Shown: positions 43,175 through 51,546, counted from the stretch's first letter. The stretch is DNA of 64,000 nucleotides from Rhodococcus sp. AW25M09 (GCF_000333955.1 NZ_CAPS01000146.1:1-64000); one strand, 5' to 3'. A program made the numbers and translations. Notes: generated by a model from the sequence alone, not told the origin.

Positions 43175-43425
43175 GCCCCGAAGGGGACGTGCGGACGCGT
43201 CCCACGCGTTCGAATACTGTTGCACTGCAACGGCTACGGCTGCCGCAAACGTCCATCCGTGCACCCGGCGGGATTGCTTTCACTGTGCCCATAGGTCCGA
43301 CTGCGGGAAATCGAATGCAGCTCAATTACCGTGTCGATGAAGAATGCGGATATCGACGCTGGTTATCCTCGTGACGACGAATGCGGTTGCGCGTTGCGAA
43401 TGTGTCGATGAAAGGTTTTCCGGCT

Positions 43426-43794
43426 GTGGCCAAACGAGTGACAACCCAATTGGTGGACGATATCGACGGGTCGGTCATCGACGACGAGTCCGGCGAGACG
43501 ATCGAATTCGCGATCAACGGTGTCGAGTACTCGATCGACTTGAAAGCGAAGAACGCCAACGAGTTTCACAAGAAGCTCGACTACTACGTCGGGCATGCGA
43601 CGCGGGTCGGCGGCCGCAAGCGTAAGCCCTCCCCCGCTGCCGCGTCGACCGCGACAGCGGCCGGCGGATCGGTCAAGCGTGATCCGGAGCAGACGCGGGC
43701 GATCCGGCAGTGGGCGTTCGACCAGGGTTACGAGATCAGCGAACGTGGCCGGATTCCGGCCGACATCGAAGAGGCGTACAACGCCGCTCACTGA
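43426..43794 (+). CDS. lsr2: Lsr2 nucleoid-associated silencer
   Basis: A 122-residue Lsr2. GTG 43426 gives the family opening AKRVTTQLVDDIDG and has AAAGG ten bases upstream; an ATG six codons earlier is possible. The N-terminal dimerisation domain (EFAINGVEYSIDL), basic linker (VGGRKRKPS) and C-terminal AT-hook-like domain (QTRAIRQWAF, SERGRIPADIEEAY) are all present. RGR, the minor-groove binding triplet, is intact. Plasmid copies of Lsr2 bridge AT-rich DNA and can silence both plasmid and host genes, lowering the cost of carriage. Confidence 0.92.
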   Translation: MAKRVTTQLVDDIDGSVIDDESGETIEFAINGVEYSIDLKAKNANEFHKKLDYYVGHATRVGGRKRKPSPAAASTATAAGGSVKRDPEQTRAIRQWAFDQGYEISERGRIPADIEEAYNAAH

Positions 43795-43857
43795 TTTCGG
43801 TGAGCCGCCTGCGTCGACGTGAGCGGGTGCCGATGGTGGTGCGCCGAGCGGGGGAGC

Positions 43858-43938
43858 TCGAGGGGCTGCCGCAGGCCCCCTCGACCGGGCCGGGGACGAG
43901 GCCACCAGGTGGCGGGCACCGTAGAGGTACCCGCCACC
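43858..43938. terminator. Two hairpins between convergent lsr2 and parB
   Basis: TCGAGGGG/CCCCTCGA (43858-43884) is followed by a 13-bp stem with one wobble (43908-43920/43926-43938, loop GTAGA). They lie between the lsr2 stop (43794) and the ParB-like stop (43949). Confidence 0.65.
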
Positions 43939-43948
43939 GATGCCGGTC

Positions 43949-45659
43949 CTAGTCGGTGACGCTTTCCTCGCTGAGCGCGTCGTACGCCTGTTCCGGTGTC
44001 ATCGTCCCGGCTGCGACCTGCTCTACCGGAGTCAGCTCGCAGCCCTGCTCGGCCAACAGTCCCAGGTAGTTGTCCTGGTTGGAGCCTCCGACTCGCTTCC
44101 ACCAGTCCTTACCGGTCCCGCTCATCCTCGCTTCGTAGGCGGCGAGGATCTGCGCGAGCGCGATCACCTGCGCGCGTGAGTCGCTCGCCTTGTCGATCAC
44201 CGGTGCCAGCGCATCACGTGCGGCCCGCTCTTTCCAATCGCCGTAGAGGCTGGTCGTCGGCTCGGCCACGCTCACTCCGAGCAGCTCCGCGAGGTACTGC
44301 GACGCCTTGTTCTGGGTGAGCAGTCCCGGCTCGTCGACAAGGGTGTCGGTGATCCACTTCGCGGCACCCTTCGGCAGGGTCTTGCGAGTGAGGAACTTGG
44401 TCACGAACTCCTTGCGGACCACAGTCGCTGCGAGCGATGCGACGTTGAGCGCCTTGGTCCGTCGCCGGGCTGCCCGTTCTGCTTCCTTCGCCGCCGCCTC
44501 GGCGGCGAGCCGCTTCTGCTCGACCGCCCGAGCGACTGCCTCGGCGTCGGCGGGATCGACGTTTTCTGCGGGTTCGGCCAGCGCGGCCGCAAGGATCGGC
44601 CCCGGCTTCACACCGGCGGCGTCGGGGTCGGCGGTGAAGTACTCCGGCACCCACACCTCGGCGGCGGTGATGTCCTTGTGGTGGTGCAACCCCTCGTCGG
44701 GTGTCGCTTCGGGGTCATCCTGGGTGTCCCAGTCGATGCTGTCCTCCTCGATCACCGCGCCTGTCGCGGTGAGGGTGAACTGGTCTTCCTTCGACAGCCA
44801 CACCGCCCAGTATCCCGCTGCGGCCTCGATCACGGCGTCGGTCACTGCATCACCGTCGGCGGTCACCAGATCGTCTGCACGCAGGTACGGGCCGCCGTAG
44901 GCCGGTTCTTCCTCGAGGACGGTCAGCCCTTGCTCGGCGTACGGTGCGCCCGCTGCGGCGCGGGCCTTGCGCACGGCACGGTCCTCGAGCAGCCGCTGCG
45001 CGGTCCACCGGAAGTCGTACCGCGCAACTCCCAGTAGCGTCTCGACGGCGGCAGTGTCGCCCTCTGCGTCGAACACGGCCACGATCGCGGCCTGATCGAG
45101 AGTCAGCTGCCCCGCGTCGAGGGCACCGATCGCAGTCTGCGAGCGGCCCGCTGCCCCTGCCGCTTTGACGGTCTCACGCTTGACCTGGACGGCCTTGGCG
45201 ATCTTGGGCACCGACAGACCGAGTTCGAGCATGTCGGTCACGGCCTTCGCGCGCTGACCTTCGGTGAGGCCGATTCTGCGGTCGTTGGCGACGACCTGCT
45301 GGGTGAGGCGTTCGATTTCCCGGTCCTTGGCCTTGCTGGCAGTCGGCACGATCAGCACTCGGACGCTGTCGACCCCGGCTTCGATCGCGGCGAGGGTGCG
45401 AACCTGGCCGGGAGATGACGACGACTCGGTCACCGTCGCGGCGCGCGAGGATCGGCATCAGCACTCCGAGTTCGGTGATGGAGGCGACGACGGCGCGGAA
45501 CTCGTCCGTCTCGGTGTCGACCTCGTCGCGGACGTTCGGGCCGACCTCGAGGGCGGTGGGGTGCAGGCGGACGACGTATTCGCCCGCCCCCACGACCGGC
45601 GTGGTGCCGGTCGTGGAGGCTTGCGTTGCGGCGGTGGTGGTTTCGACGCTCGCGGTCAT
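43949..45659 (-). pseudogene. parB: ParB-like partition protein, split by a 1-bp insertion
   Basis: The ATG at 45659 opens a ParB N-terminal domain (VRLHPTALEVGPNVRDEV, ITELGVLMPILARRDGDRVVV). The frame is then lost. The continuation (GQVRTLAAIEAGVDSVRVLI, the KorB-type HTH, a long C-terminal part) lies in the next frame and ends at 43949. Deleting one base of the CCC at 45410-45412 gives VVVISGQVRTLAA and a 569-residue protein. The C-terminal half contains VPEYFTADPDAAG, shared with the last gene of the transfer operon. No parA is adjacent. Confidence 0.8.
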
Positions 45660-45662
45660 GGT

Positions 45663-45700
45663 GGTGTCTCTCCCTGGTAGATTCTTCGGTTGGAGACACC
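45663..45700 (-). promoter_or_regulatory. Inverted repeat overlapping the parB ribosome site
   Basis: GGTGTCTC (45663-45670) and GAGACACC (45693-45700) are perfect 8-bp complements, ending 3 bp before the ParB-like start and including the GGGAGAG ribosome site. It could be an operator for autoregulation or an RNA hairpin blocking translation. Confidence 0.55.
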
Positions 45701-45758
45701 GGGCAGGTAAGGACTGTCCGGTGTTTTCTTGTTGTCCGGGCCTGTACGGGCCTCGGGG

Positions 45759-46046
45759 TTAATGCTGAGCGGTGGCTGCCTGGTGGTGGCCTTCGAGCCG
45801 TGCGGCGTGGATCTCGGCCTCACTGGCTCCGTGTTCGCGTGCGGTGCACGCCCAGAACGCGGCCCGCTCGAGGTGCGCGTCGACGGTGGTCGAGTTCGCA
45901 TCTGTTGCGGCCCGGTTGACCTGCTCGGTGTAGGCGGTGACCTGCGCGAGTGCGTGGGTCTTGACCTGCGCCGGGACTCCGGCGATCGCGGCCATGACTG
46001 CGGTACGCAGTCCCGCCGTCCTCGGTCCTGTGATGGTGTCGTGCAT
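45759..46046 (-). CDS. 95-residue helical hypothetical protein
   Basis: ATG 46046 preceded by AAGGGAAG. The protein is helical and rich in alanine and histidine, with HLERAAFWACTAREHGASEA in the second half. It lies between repeat R2 (upstream) and the ParB-like gene. No family recognised. Confidence 0.6.
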   Translation of the reverse strand: MHDTITGPRTAGLRTAVMAAIAGVPAQVKTHALAQVTAYTEQVNRAATDANSTTVDAHLERAAFWACTAREHGASEAEIHAARLEGHHQAATAQH

Positions 46047-46080
46047 GTCGCGTACTTCCCTTCTCAACTGGTGGCCTGGC

Positions 46081-46365
46081 CCTTTGCCCTGCCACGTTTT
46101 TTCGCCGTTTCTGGCGTGAGGAGAGAAGTCAGCGCACGGGGACGACGGGGCAACCCCTCGTCTCGGACAGTTTTCGTGGGAGCGCAGCGACTGCGGGACG
46201 AAAAGTGTTCGGAGCCTTGGCCGTAGCGCAGCGGAGCGAGGGGTTGAGGCGGCGGTCACGGGTGATGAATGCTCGCCGGTAGCCAGAACCGCAGTGAAAA
46301 AACGTCTTGCTCTTCCACGGTGCGGAGCGCAGCGGAGCTCGATTCGGTGGACACCGCAGGTGGCC
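46081..46365. repeat. Structured repeat R2
   Basis: Same order as R1: outer stem AACCCCTCG (46152-46160)/CGAGGGGTT (46237-46245), and inner hairpin TTTTCGT (46171-46177)/ACGAAAA (46198-46204) with loop GGGAGCGCAGCGACTGCGGG. It then has GTAGCGCAGCGGAGCG and TGCGGAGCGCAGCGGAG. It lacks the final GGGAGCGACGGAG block of R1, R3 and R4. Confidence 0.75.
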
Positions 46366-46370
46366 TGATC

Positions 46371-46395
46371 CGCCGGCCGGAACTCTCGGCCGGCG
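46371..46395 (-). terminator. Terminator after ardC
   Basis: CGCCGGCCG (46371-46379)/CGGCCGGCG (46387-46395) perfect stem with a 7-nt loop, 16 bp beyond the leftward stop at 46412. Confidence 0.6.
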
Positions 46396-46411
46396 AACCC
46401 TCCCGGTGCAC

Positions 46412-47353
46412 CTATGCGGCTTCCCCGGTCCCGGTGTCCTCACCCTTGTTCGACTCGGAGTCGGCGGTCTCGTCGAGGGCGTCGGCCAGCTCGTGGACGG
46501 CGGTCAGTACTGCTTTCGCGGTGGCGGTGACCTGCTCGAGGTCTCCTGCTGCCCATCCGGCGATGTAGCCGACGCTGTAGGCGCTGGTGTCGAGTCCGAG
46601 CATCCCGGCCAGCACGTAGGCGACGGATTCGGCTTCGACTTCCATCCGGCCGCGGTGCAGGTCCTTTCGGGCTTCGGGGCCGATGAGGTCGGGTGCGTGC
46701 ATGATCGCGTGCGCTGCCTCGTGGATCATCGTTTTTGCGGCCGCTGCGGGTTCGAGGGCTGCGTCGACGACGATCCGGTGGGAGCCGTCGGTGGTGGTGT
46801 AGCCGTTCGCGCTGCTGGTGATCGCCTCGCGGGTGACGGTCCAGCCTCGGCCGGTCATGATCGCTGCCACGCGGTCGTAGATCGCGTCCGGATCGGCGCC
46901 GGTGAGCAGCTGGGCGATTTCCTCGGGCTGGGGGTGTCCCTCGATCGGGTCGGTTTGGGAGTGGTCGAACACCGACAGAATCGGGAACGTGGGCACCTTG
47001 CGGGTCTCTTCGTCGCCGGTGTCGGGGTCGGTCTCGGTGACGGTGACGGTGACGGTGCGGGAGCTGTAGCCGTAGATCCGGATCGCCTTCTGACCTTTGC
47101 GGACCTGCCGCCCGCGTTGCTGCCAGGCACGGAATCCGGCAACCTGAGTGGCCTCGGGCTTCTGGGCGAGGATCAACAGGACGTTGTTGAAGCTGTAGGA
47201 GTGGAACGAGGCCACGTGGTCGAGGTACGCGCGCCAGGTGTCGGAGCTGGTCAGCTCGGCTACCTTGTCGGTGATCGAGGTGTGCAGTGATGCCGCCAGC
47301 TCGCGGCGTGCTTCGGCCTTGTCCGCCGCGCTGGTGTTGGTTCGTGTGGCCAT
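46412..47353 (-). CDS. ardC: ArdC-like antirestriction protein
   Basis: A 313-residue protein from ATG 47353 (GGGGAGAGG upstream). The N-terminal ArdC domain binds single-stranded DNA (SFNNVLLILAQ, GFRAWQQRGRQVRKGQKAIR). The C-terminal metallopeptidase-like domain has HEAAH (211-215) and a downstream glutamate in EVEAESVAYVLA. ArdC protects the incoming single strand from host restriction early in conjugation. Preceded by R3 and followed by a terminator. Confidence 0.85.
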   Translation of the reverse strand: MATRTNTSAADKAEARRELAASLHTSITDKVAELTSSDTWRAYLDHVASFHSYSFNNVLLILAQKPEATQVAGFRAWQQRGRQVRKGQKAIRIYGYSSRTVTVTVTETDPDTGDEETRKVPTFPILSVFDHSQTDPIEGHPQPEEIAQLLTGADPDAIYDRVAAIMTGRGWTVTREAITSSANGYTTTDGSHRIVVDAALEPAAAAKTMIHEAAHAIMHAPDLIGPEARKDLHRGRMEVEAESVAYVLAGMLGLDTSAYSVGYIAGWAAGDLEQVTATAKAVLTAVHELADALDETADSESNKGEDTGTGEAA

Positions 47354-47400
47354 GACTGGTGCCTCTCCCCTCGTGACCGGTCCCCCGGCCTGCTCTGCCA

Positions 47401-47805
47401 ATTTCTTGTCGCCGTCATCTGGCGTGAGGAGAGACAGCAGCGCACGGGGACGACGGGGCAACCCTGCGTCTCGGACAGTTTTCGTGGGAGCGCAGCGACT
47501 ACGGGACGAAAAGTGTTCGGAGCCTTCGGCCGTAGCGCAGCGGAGCGAGGGGTTGAGTCGGCGGGCACGGGTGATGCAGTATCGCCGGGAGCCAGATGTG
47601 CGACAAGAAATCGATGTCTTTCGCGGTGCGGAGCGCAGCGGAGCTCGGTTCGGGGGACGCCCGCAGGGTGGCCGGCACCGCCGAAGGCGGAACACCCGAT
47701 CGCTCATCGACGCCGGCGGGTGACCACCTCCCGGCCGTGGAGCTCGCGAAGTGATTGTGCGGGAGCGACGGAGACCGGACACGCTCGGTGTTGCGGCAGC
47801 GCCAA
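47401..47805. repeat. Structured repeat R3
   Basis: Same order as R1. Inner hairpin TTTTCGT (47479-47485)/ACGAAAA (47506-47512) is intact. The left outer arm is AACCCTGCG, so the outer stem is weakened. GTAGCGCAGCGGAGCG, GCGGAGCGCAGCGGAG and the closing GTGCGGGAGCGACGGAG with CGGCAGCGC are all present. It begins just upstream of ardC. The remaining DNA to 48114 shows no convincing gene. Confidence 0.75.
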
Positions 47806-48114
47806 TTCGCGATGTTTCGTTGCCTGGGCGGTGTGAGTCAGCCTCCGGTACGGCGCGCTGGAGGGCATACGGTAGCTGTCGCAAATGCCAGTAAGATCAC
47901 TCGTGTGATGGTTTCGCCTCCGTACGAAGATCTGCTGCGCCACGGAGTCGGGTTCATCGGGAATCCAACTGAATAGAGATGGATCGGCGAGGTTGTTCTC
48001 GCCCCCTATGCCTCAGGACGCGACGTGTCGTGTCTTCCTGTTCTGGTCGTCTCGATAGGGGCGGCTGGCTTCCGACAGATTGCCTGTCGGTTGCGAGGTA
48101 GGAAGGGGGCGGCG

Positions 48115-48318
48115 ATGGCTTCTGATGCCGATCCACCCGAAAGACCGGGGCCTTCGCGGGCCGATAGAGCTGGGGATGCGTTTTTGCGTGTCGCTGTAGG
48201 AATGCGGGGAGCTTTGTTGCTCGCCACATACTGCAACAGCTCGACCACCGTTGTTCTGGTGATCGAGCTGTTGGTTCTAGGACTCCAGTTGGCTGCTAGC
48301 TTCTCGCGGCGGCGCTGA
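48115..48318 (+). CDS. Possible 67-residue membrane protein
   Basis: ATG 48115 follows GGAAGGGGGCGGCG. The product has a polar start and a hydrophobic second half (LLLATYCNSSTTVVLVIELL) ending SRRR, so one or two membrane helices. No family known. Confidence 0.45.
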   Translation: MASDADPPERPGPSRADRAGDAFLRVAVGMRGALLLATYCNSSTTVVLVIELLVLGLQLAASFSRRR

Positions 48319-48611
48319 CAAGAGGAGGCCCTGGGGCAGGGCGGCTATCTCGGTGTTCGCGCACCGGGGTGGTCGCCCTTGTCGTGAACTGGTGTCCACG
48401 TTGCCTAAGTTCACTGTAGACGGAGTTTGCCAAAGTTCCAATCGACTGGGTAGGGAATCGCCTGCTCAGCATCGGTAGGCAGAGGCCGGATGTTCGGCAT
48501 TTTCGGTAGACGGTCAGGCCGTTGTGGTGGTGTCCGGCGTCCGGTTGGTTGTAGAACCGACAAGTAGTGAAATGCCCTGTGCGGGGCCTTGTTTTCGGCG
48601 ATACTCGCGGG

Positions 48612-49052
48612 ATGTACGACGAACCGGAGTATCGATACCGCATCGACGTGTATGGGACGATCGGCATGTCCTTGGAGGGCGAGATCGAGTGCTTTCGCGT
48701 AGACCCTCCCCACAAGGTGGGGCGCTTCACTTTCGGTGTATTCCATGACGATCGGGTCGTCGAGACGCTTCAACTCGATAACCTCACTGAGGCGGATAAG
48801 CCGCCTGGTTCCTATTTGGGTGGGCTCGGCATGGCGATGTTCCAGCGACTGATGGATCACTTCCCCGGCTATGAGTTCCGGATCTCCGGTCCCCTCGAAA
48901 ATCAGTTAGAGGCGGGTCAACACTTCATCACTGCTGTACGGAATGGAAACGTGTCGAAGGATCGAGATCCGTTGCCCTATCACGACAATAGGTGTTTCAA
49001 GAGACGTGATGAGTGTGTCTGTCCGCTGGGTGGGCGACAGCGGGATCAGTAG
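48612..49052 (+). CDS. Hypothetical protein
   Basis: A 146-residue protein from ATG 48612. The body looks like a mixed beta domain (YRYRIDVYGTIGMSLEGEIE) with a helix (GLGMAMFQRLMDHFPGYEF). Several methionines and an ordinary acidic/basic balance support coding. No family recognised. Confidence 0.6.
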   Translation: MYDEPEYRYRIDVYGTIGMSLEGEIECFRVDPPHKVGRFTFGVFHDDRVVETLQLDNLTEADKPPGSYLGGLGMAMFQRLMDHFPGYEFRISGPLENQLEAGQHFITAVRNGNVSKDRDPLPYHDNRCFKRRDECVCPLGGRQRDQ

Positions 49053-49069
49053 CTACGTGGGCTGTCTGA

Positions 49070-49228
49070 TCATGCTGTGGCGGCTTGTGGAGCGTCGGAT
49101 GCTCGTGGTGGGTGGGTTGATCGATCAGTGATCTTCCGGTCGAGGAGCACGCGGAGGGCGATCGCGCGCGCGGCACGCTCTGCGATCTCGGCGGGCAGTG
49201 GTGGGCCGTCGATGGTTCGGATTCGCAT
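49070..49228 (-). CDS. Possible 52-residue protein
   Basis: ATG 49228 opens a helical frame (LPAEIAERAARAIALRVLLD) with a basic tail. It is convergent with the gene ending at 49052. Support is composition only. Confidence 0.4.
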   Translation of the reverse strand: MRIRTIDGPPLPAEIAERAARAIALRVLLDRKITDRSTHPPRASDAPQAATA

Positions 49229-49430
49229 AGTCGCCGATTGTGCCGTGGGGTACCGACAGGTTCTGTTGCGCTGCAACGTGTTGCGGTCGCGCCTGCAGCA
49301 TTTCGCCGTCTCTGGATCTCGTGCTGGCGGGTTTCTGCAGGACGGAAGCGCAGTTCGGGTCGGTGGCCGCCCGCGCGGGGTGTCGCCCTTCCGTGCGCTC
49401 GACGGCATCTCTGCTCGGCGTCCGCGATAC

Positions 49431-49466
49431 GACAAGGCCCGCTCCCTGGTGGGGGCGGGCCTTGTC
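49431..49466 (-). terminator. 12-bp stem terminator
   Basis: GACAAGGCCCGC (49431-49442)/GCGGGCCTTGTC (49455-49466), perfect, 12-nt loop. It ends the two leftward genes that finish at 49482. Confidence 0.7.
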
Positions 49467-49481
49467 GGGTTCGTGTGTTGG

Positions 49482-49643
49482 TCAGCTTTTGGGGGGTTTG
49501 GTGTCTTTGCCGGCGGCGACGTCGCGGATCCAGTCGGGGACGTCGACGTTGTCGTATTCGGCGGTTTCGACGTAGGCGCGGGCGGCCGCTGCTGCCACGC
49601 GTGGGCGTGGTCGCCGGGTGGTTCGGCGTTCGGTGGTGGTCAT
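49482..49643 (-). CDS. 53-residue small protein
   Basis: ATG 49643 overlaps the stop of the membrane-protein gene (ATGA). The product has a basic start (ERRTTRR), an alanine helix, then YDNVDVPDWIRDVAAGKDTK. The coupling and the terminator 16 bp after its stop support it. Confidence 0.6.
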   Translation of the reverse strand: MTTTERRTTRRPRPRVAAAAARAYVETAEYDNVDVPDWIRDVAAGKDTKPPKS

Positions 49644-49972
49644 CGCGGGTCCTCCGTGGTGTCGGTCTGAGGTTCAGTGTCCTCGGTGTCGGGGTCTTGC
49701 GCCAGTGCTCGGCGCATGGCGTGTTCGCTGACGGTGCGGATGACGTCGCGTTCGGTGGGGGTGATGAGTTTGGATTTGCTGACGGTGCTGTACATCGTCC
49801 AGCCGAGTTCGGCGGCGGCGTCGTCGTCACTGGTGGTGAGCTCAAGGCACCAGCTGATGCGCTGCCAGGCCTGAGCTCGGTTCTCGCTGCTGGTGCGTTG
49901 ACGCAGGGTGGCGGTGACGCCGATGGTGGCGAGGATGCCGACGATGAGGGTGACCCATGCTTGTGCGGGCAC
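49640..49972 (-). CDS. Single-pass membrane protein
   Basis: A 110-residue protein from GTG 49972 (AGGAAGGAA upstream). One N-terminal membrane helix (~5-23), then a basic/helical cytosolic part (RISWCLELTTSDDDAAAELG) and an acidic tail. The domain resembles small phage/plasmid membrane proteins of unknown function. Coupled to the 53-residue gene. Confidence 0.6.
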   Translation of the reverse strand: MPAQAWVTLIVGILATIGVTATLRQRTSSENRAQAWQRISWCLELTTSDDDAAAELGWTMYSTVSKSKLITPTERDVIRTVSEHAMRRALAQDPDTEDTEPQTDTTEDPR

Positions 49973-50005
49973 GTGGGTGGTTCCTTCCTGGGGGTCGTGG
50001 TCGGC

Positions 50006-50311
50006 TCACATGTAGAGCAGGTGTGGTGGTGCGGTGCCGTCGAAGCGTTCGAGGCTGTCGAGGACGCCGTTGTAGTTGGCGGGTCGGCAGCGGCCGAGTC
50101 CGACGATGAGGGCGCAGGTGCCGTCGAGGGTGACGAGGTAGGACGGTGCGCAGCCGTTGTCGGGTGAGGTGTGCTCGGCGGCGTCGAGGAGGGCGTAGCG
50201 GACGGCGTCTGCGGCGGCTCTCTTGGCGTCGTCGAGGGTGGTGTCGGCTCCGCTGGCGGTGAGCAGTTCGGGACTGTTCTCGGGGCGGGTGGTGACGGTC
50301 CAGGTGATCAT
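50006..50311 (-). CDS. 101-residue hypothetical protein
   Basis: ATG 50311, opening MITWTVTTRPENSP, then helical and ending in a small cysteine-containing beta part (CALIVGLGRCRPANYNGVLD). It begins ~50 bp downstream of hairpin R6. No family recognised. Confidence 0.6.
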   Translation of the reverse strand: MITWTVTTRPENSPELLTASGADTTLDDAKRAAADAVRYALLDAAEHTSPDNGCAPSYLVTLDGTCALIVGLGRCRPANYNGVLDSLERFDGTAPPHLLYM

Positions 50312-50362
50312 CGGCGGTGGCTTCCCTTTTCTGGCCTGAAGCGGGTGGCTGCTTGCTTCTCA

Positions 50363-50397
50363 GCGTCGCACGGGGAGCGCAGCGAGTCGTGCGACGC
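50363..50397. repeat. Structured repeat R6 (hairpin only)
   Basis: Perfect 10-bp stem GCGTCGCACG (50363-50372)/CGTGCGACGC (50388-50397) with a 15-nt loop GGGAGCGCAGCGAGT; GCGCAGC is exactly central. The shortest and cleanest member of the family, upstream of the leftward gene starting at 50311. Confidence 0.75.
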
Positions 50398-50491
50398 GAA
50401 CCGGAATTTCGGTGGTCTGTGGAGCGGGGCCGGGGCCTGTGGATGAACACGTTCGGCCCCGCGGGTGCGGGGCCGAGGTGTGTTATTGCGG

Positions 50492-51055
50492 TCAGTCATC
50501 GAACGAGTCGAGGATCTTGGACGGATCGCGGCGGTAGCGGCCTCCGTCGAGGAAGACGCCGACTGCGGCGCGGTGGACGCGGCGGAACTCGTCCATGAGG
50601 GTGTCGTAGCCGACGCGGTCGGTGACGCGCCAGGTGATCGGCCCCATGTGCAGGTCCACCCAGTGCACGGTGCGGCGTTGCTCGGGGATGTAGCGGGCGC
50701 CGGGGATCACCGTGTGTTCGGGGCCTCCGAGCCAGAGGATCGAGATTGCGGGTGCGCCGAACTCTGCGCCTGGCTGCTGCGGGTACGGGGCGCGTCCGTC
50801 GGCTCCGGCGAGGGCCGACCGGACAGTGGCGAATCCGGCGATGACGTCGCAGACTGCTTCGGCGCTGCGGAAGGTCATCATGAGGTGCCCGAACGCGACG
50901 ACCATTTGCGCGTGCTCGGTGCCCGCGGCGGTGATGCTGATGGTCGCGTTCTGGGGTCCGGTGATGATGACCGTGGTGTGGGTGACGATGGCGGGGGTCT
51001 GGGCGTTTCCTGCTGCGGTGCTCGTGCGTGCGGGGCGGGTGGTGTTCTTCGGCAT
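50492..51055 (-). CDS. 187-residue hypothetical protein
   Basis: ATG 51055 has AAGGAG seven bases upstream. It contains regular beta strands (TTVIITGPQNATISITAAG), a central helix (SAEAVCDVIAGFATVRSAL) and WRVTDRVGYDTLMDEFRR. No family recognised. Preceded by R4. Confidence 0.6.
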   Translation of the reverse strand: MPKNTTRPARTSTAAGNAQTPAIVTHTTVIITGPQNATISITAAGTEHAQMVVAFGHLMMTFRSAEAVCDVIAGFATVRSALAGADGRAPYPQQPGAEFGAPAISILWLGGPEHTVIPGARYIPEQRRTVHWVDLHMGPITWRVTDRVGYDTLMDEFRRVHRAAVGVFLDGGRYRRDPSKILDSFDD

Positions 51056-51099
51056 GTCGGGTCTCCTTCTCTCGCGGGACCGGCTCCCCCGGCCCTTCG

Positions 51100-51546
51100 C
51101 TCGTGCCAATTTCCTTCGCCGTCATCTGGCTTGGGGAGAGAAGGCGGCGGCATGGAACGGCGTCCTGCCCCTGGGACGGAAAGTTTTCAGCCGCAGGCGC
51201 TTTGAAAAGTTTCTGGAGCCCGAAGGGCCGGAGCATCGCGGAGTCAAGGGTGGGTAAGACGCGCCAGGGTGACGCATGCTCGGAGAGAGCCAGATGTGCG
51301 AAAGAAATTGCTTTTTTCACAGGACGGAGCGCAGCGGAGTTCGATTAGGTGGACACCGCAGGTGGCCCGGTCCGTGCCCCGCAATAGGGGGCGCGGCTCG
51401 GGATCGCGGCTACTGCGCCCCGACTTCTGCCTGCTGTTCCGCGGCACCGCCGCCAGGCGGAATGCGAGAATGCAACCCCACACTCCAACAAAAGGGTGCT
51501 TGCGTGGGAGCGACGGAGATCCGCCCCACTCGGTGTCGCGGTAGCG
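51100..51546. repeat. Structured repeat R4 (diverged copy)
   Basis: Hairpin TTTTCA (51184-51189)/TGAAAA (51203-51208) at the place of TTTTCGT/ACGAAAA in R1-R3, here with loop GCCGCAGGCGCTT. Later blocks GACGGAGCGCAGCGGAG and GTGGGAGCGACGGAG with CGGTAGCGC are conserved. It fills the gap from the stop at 51547 to the gene starting at 51055. Confidence 0.7.

Noticed and set aside
48411..48860. A 149-codon minus-strand frame opposite the gene at 48612-49052
   Set aside because: The plus-strand frame has the better composition; this one has no ribosome site or known motif.
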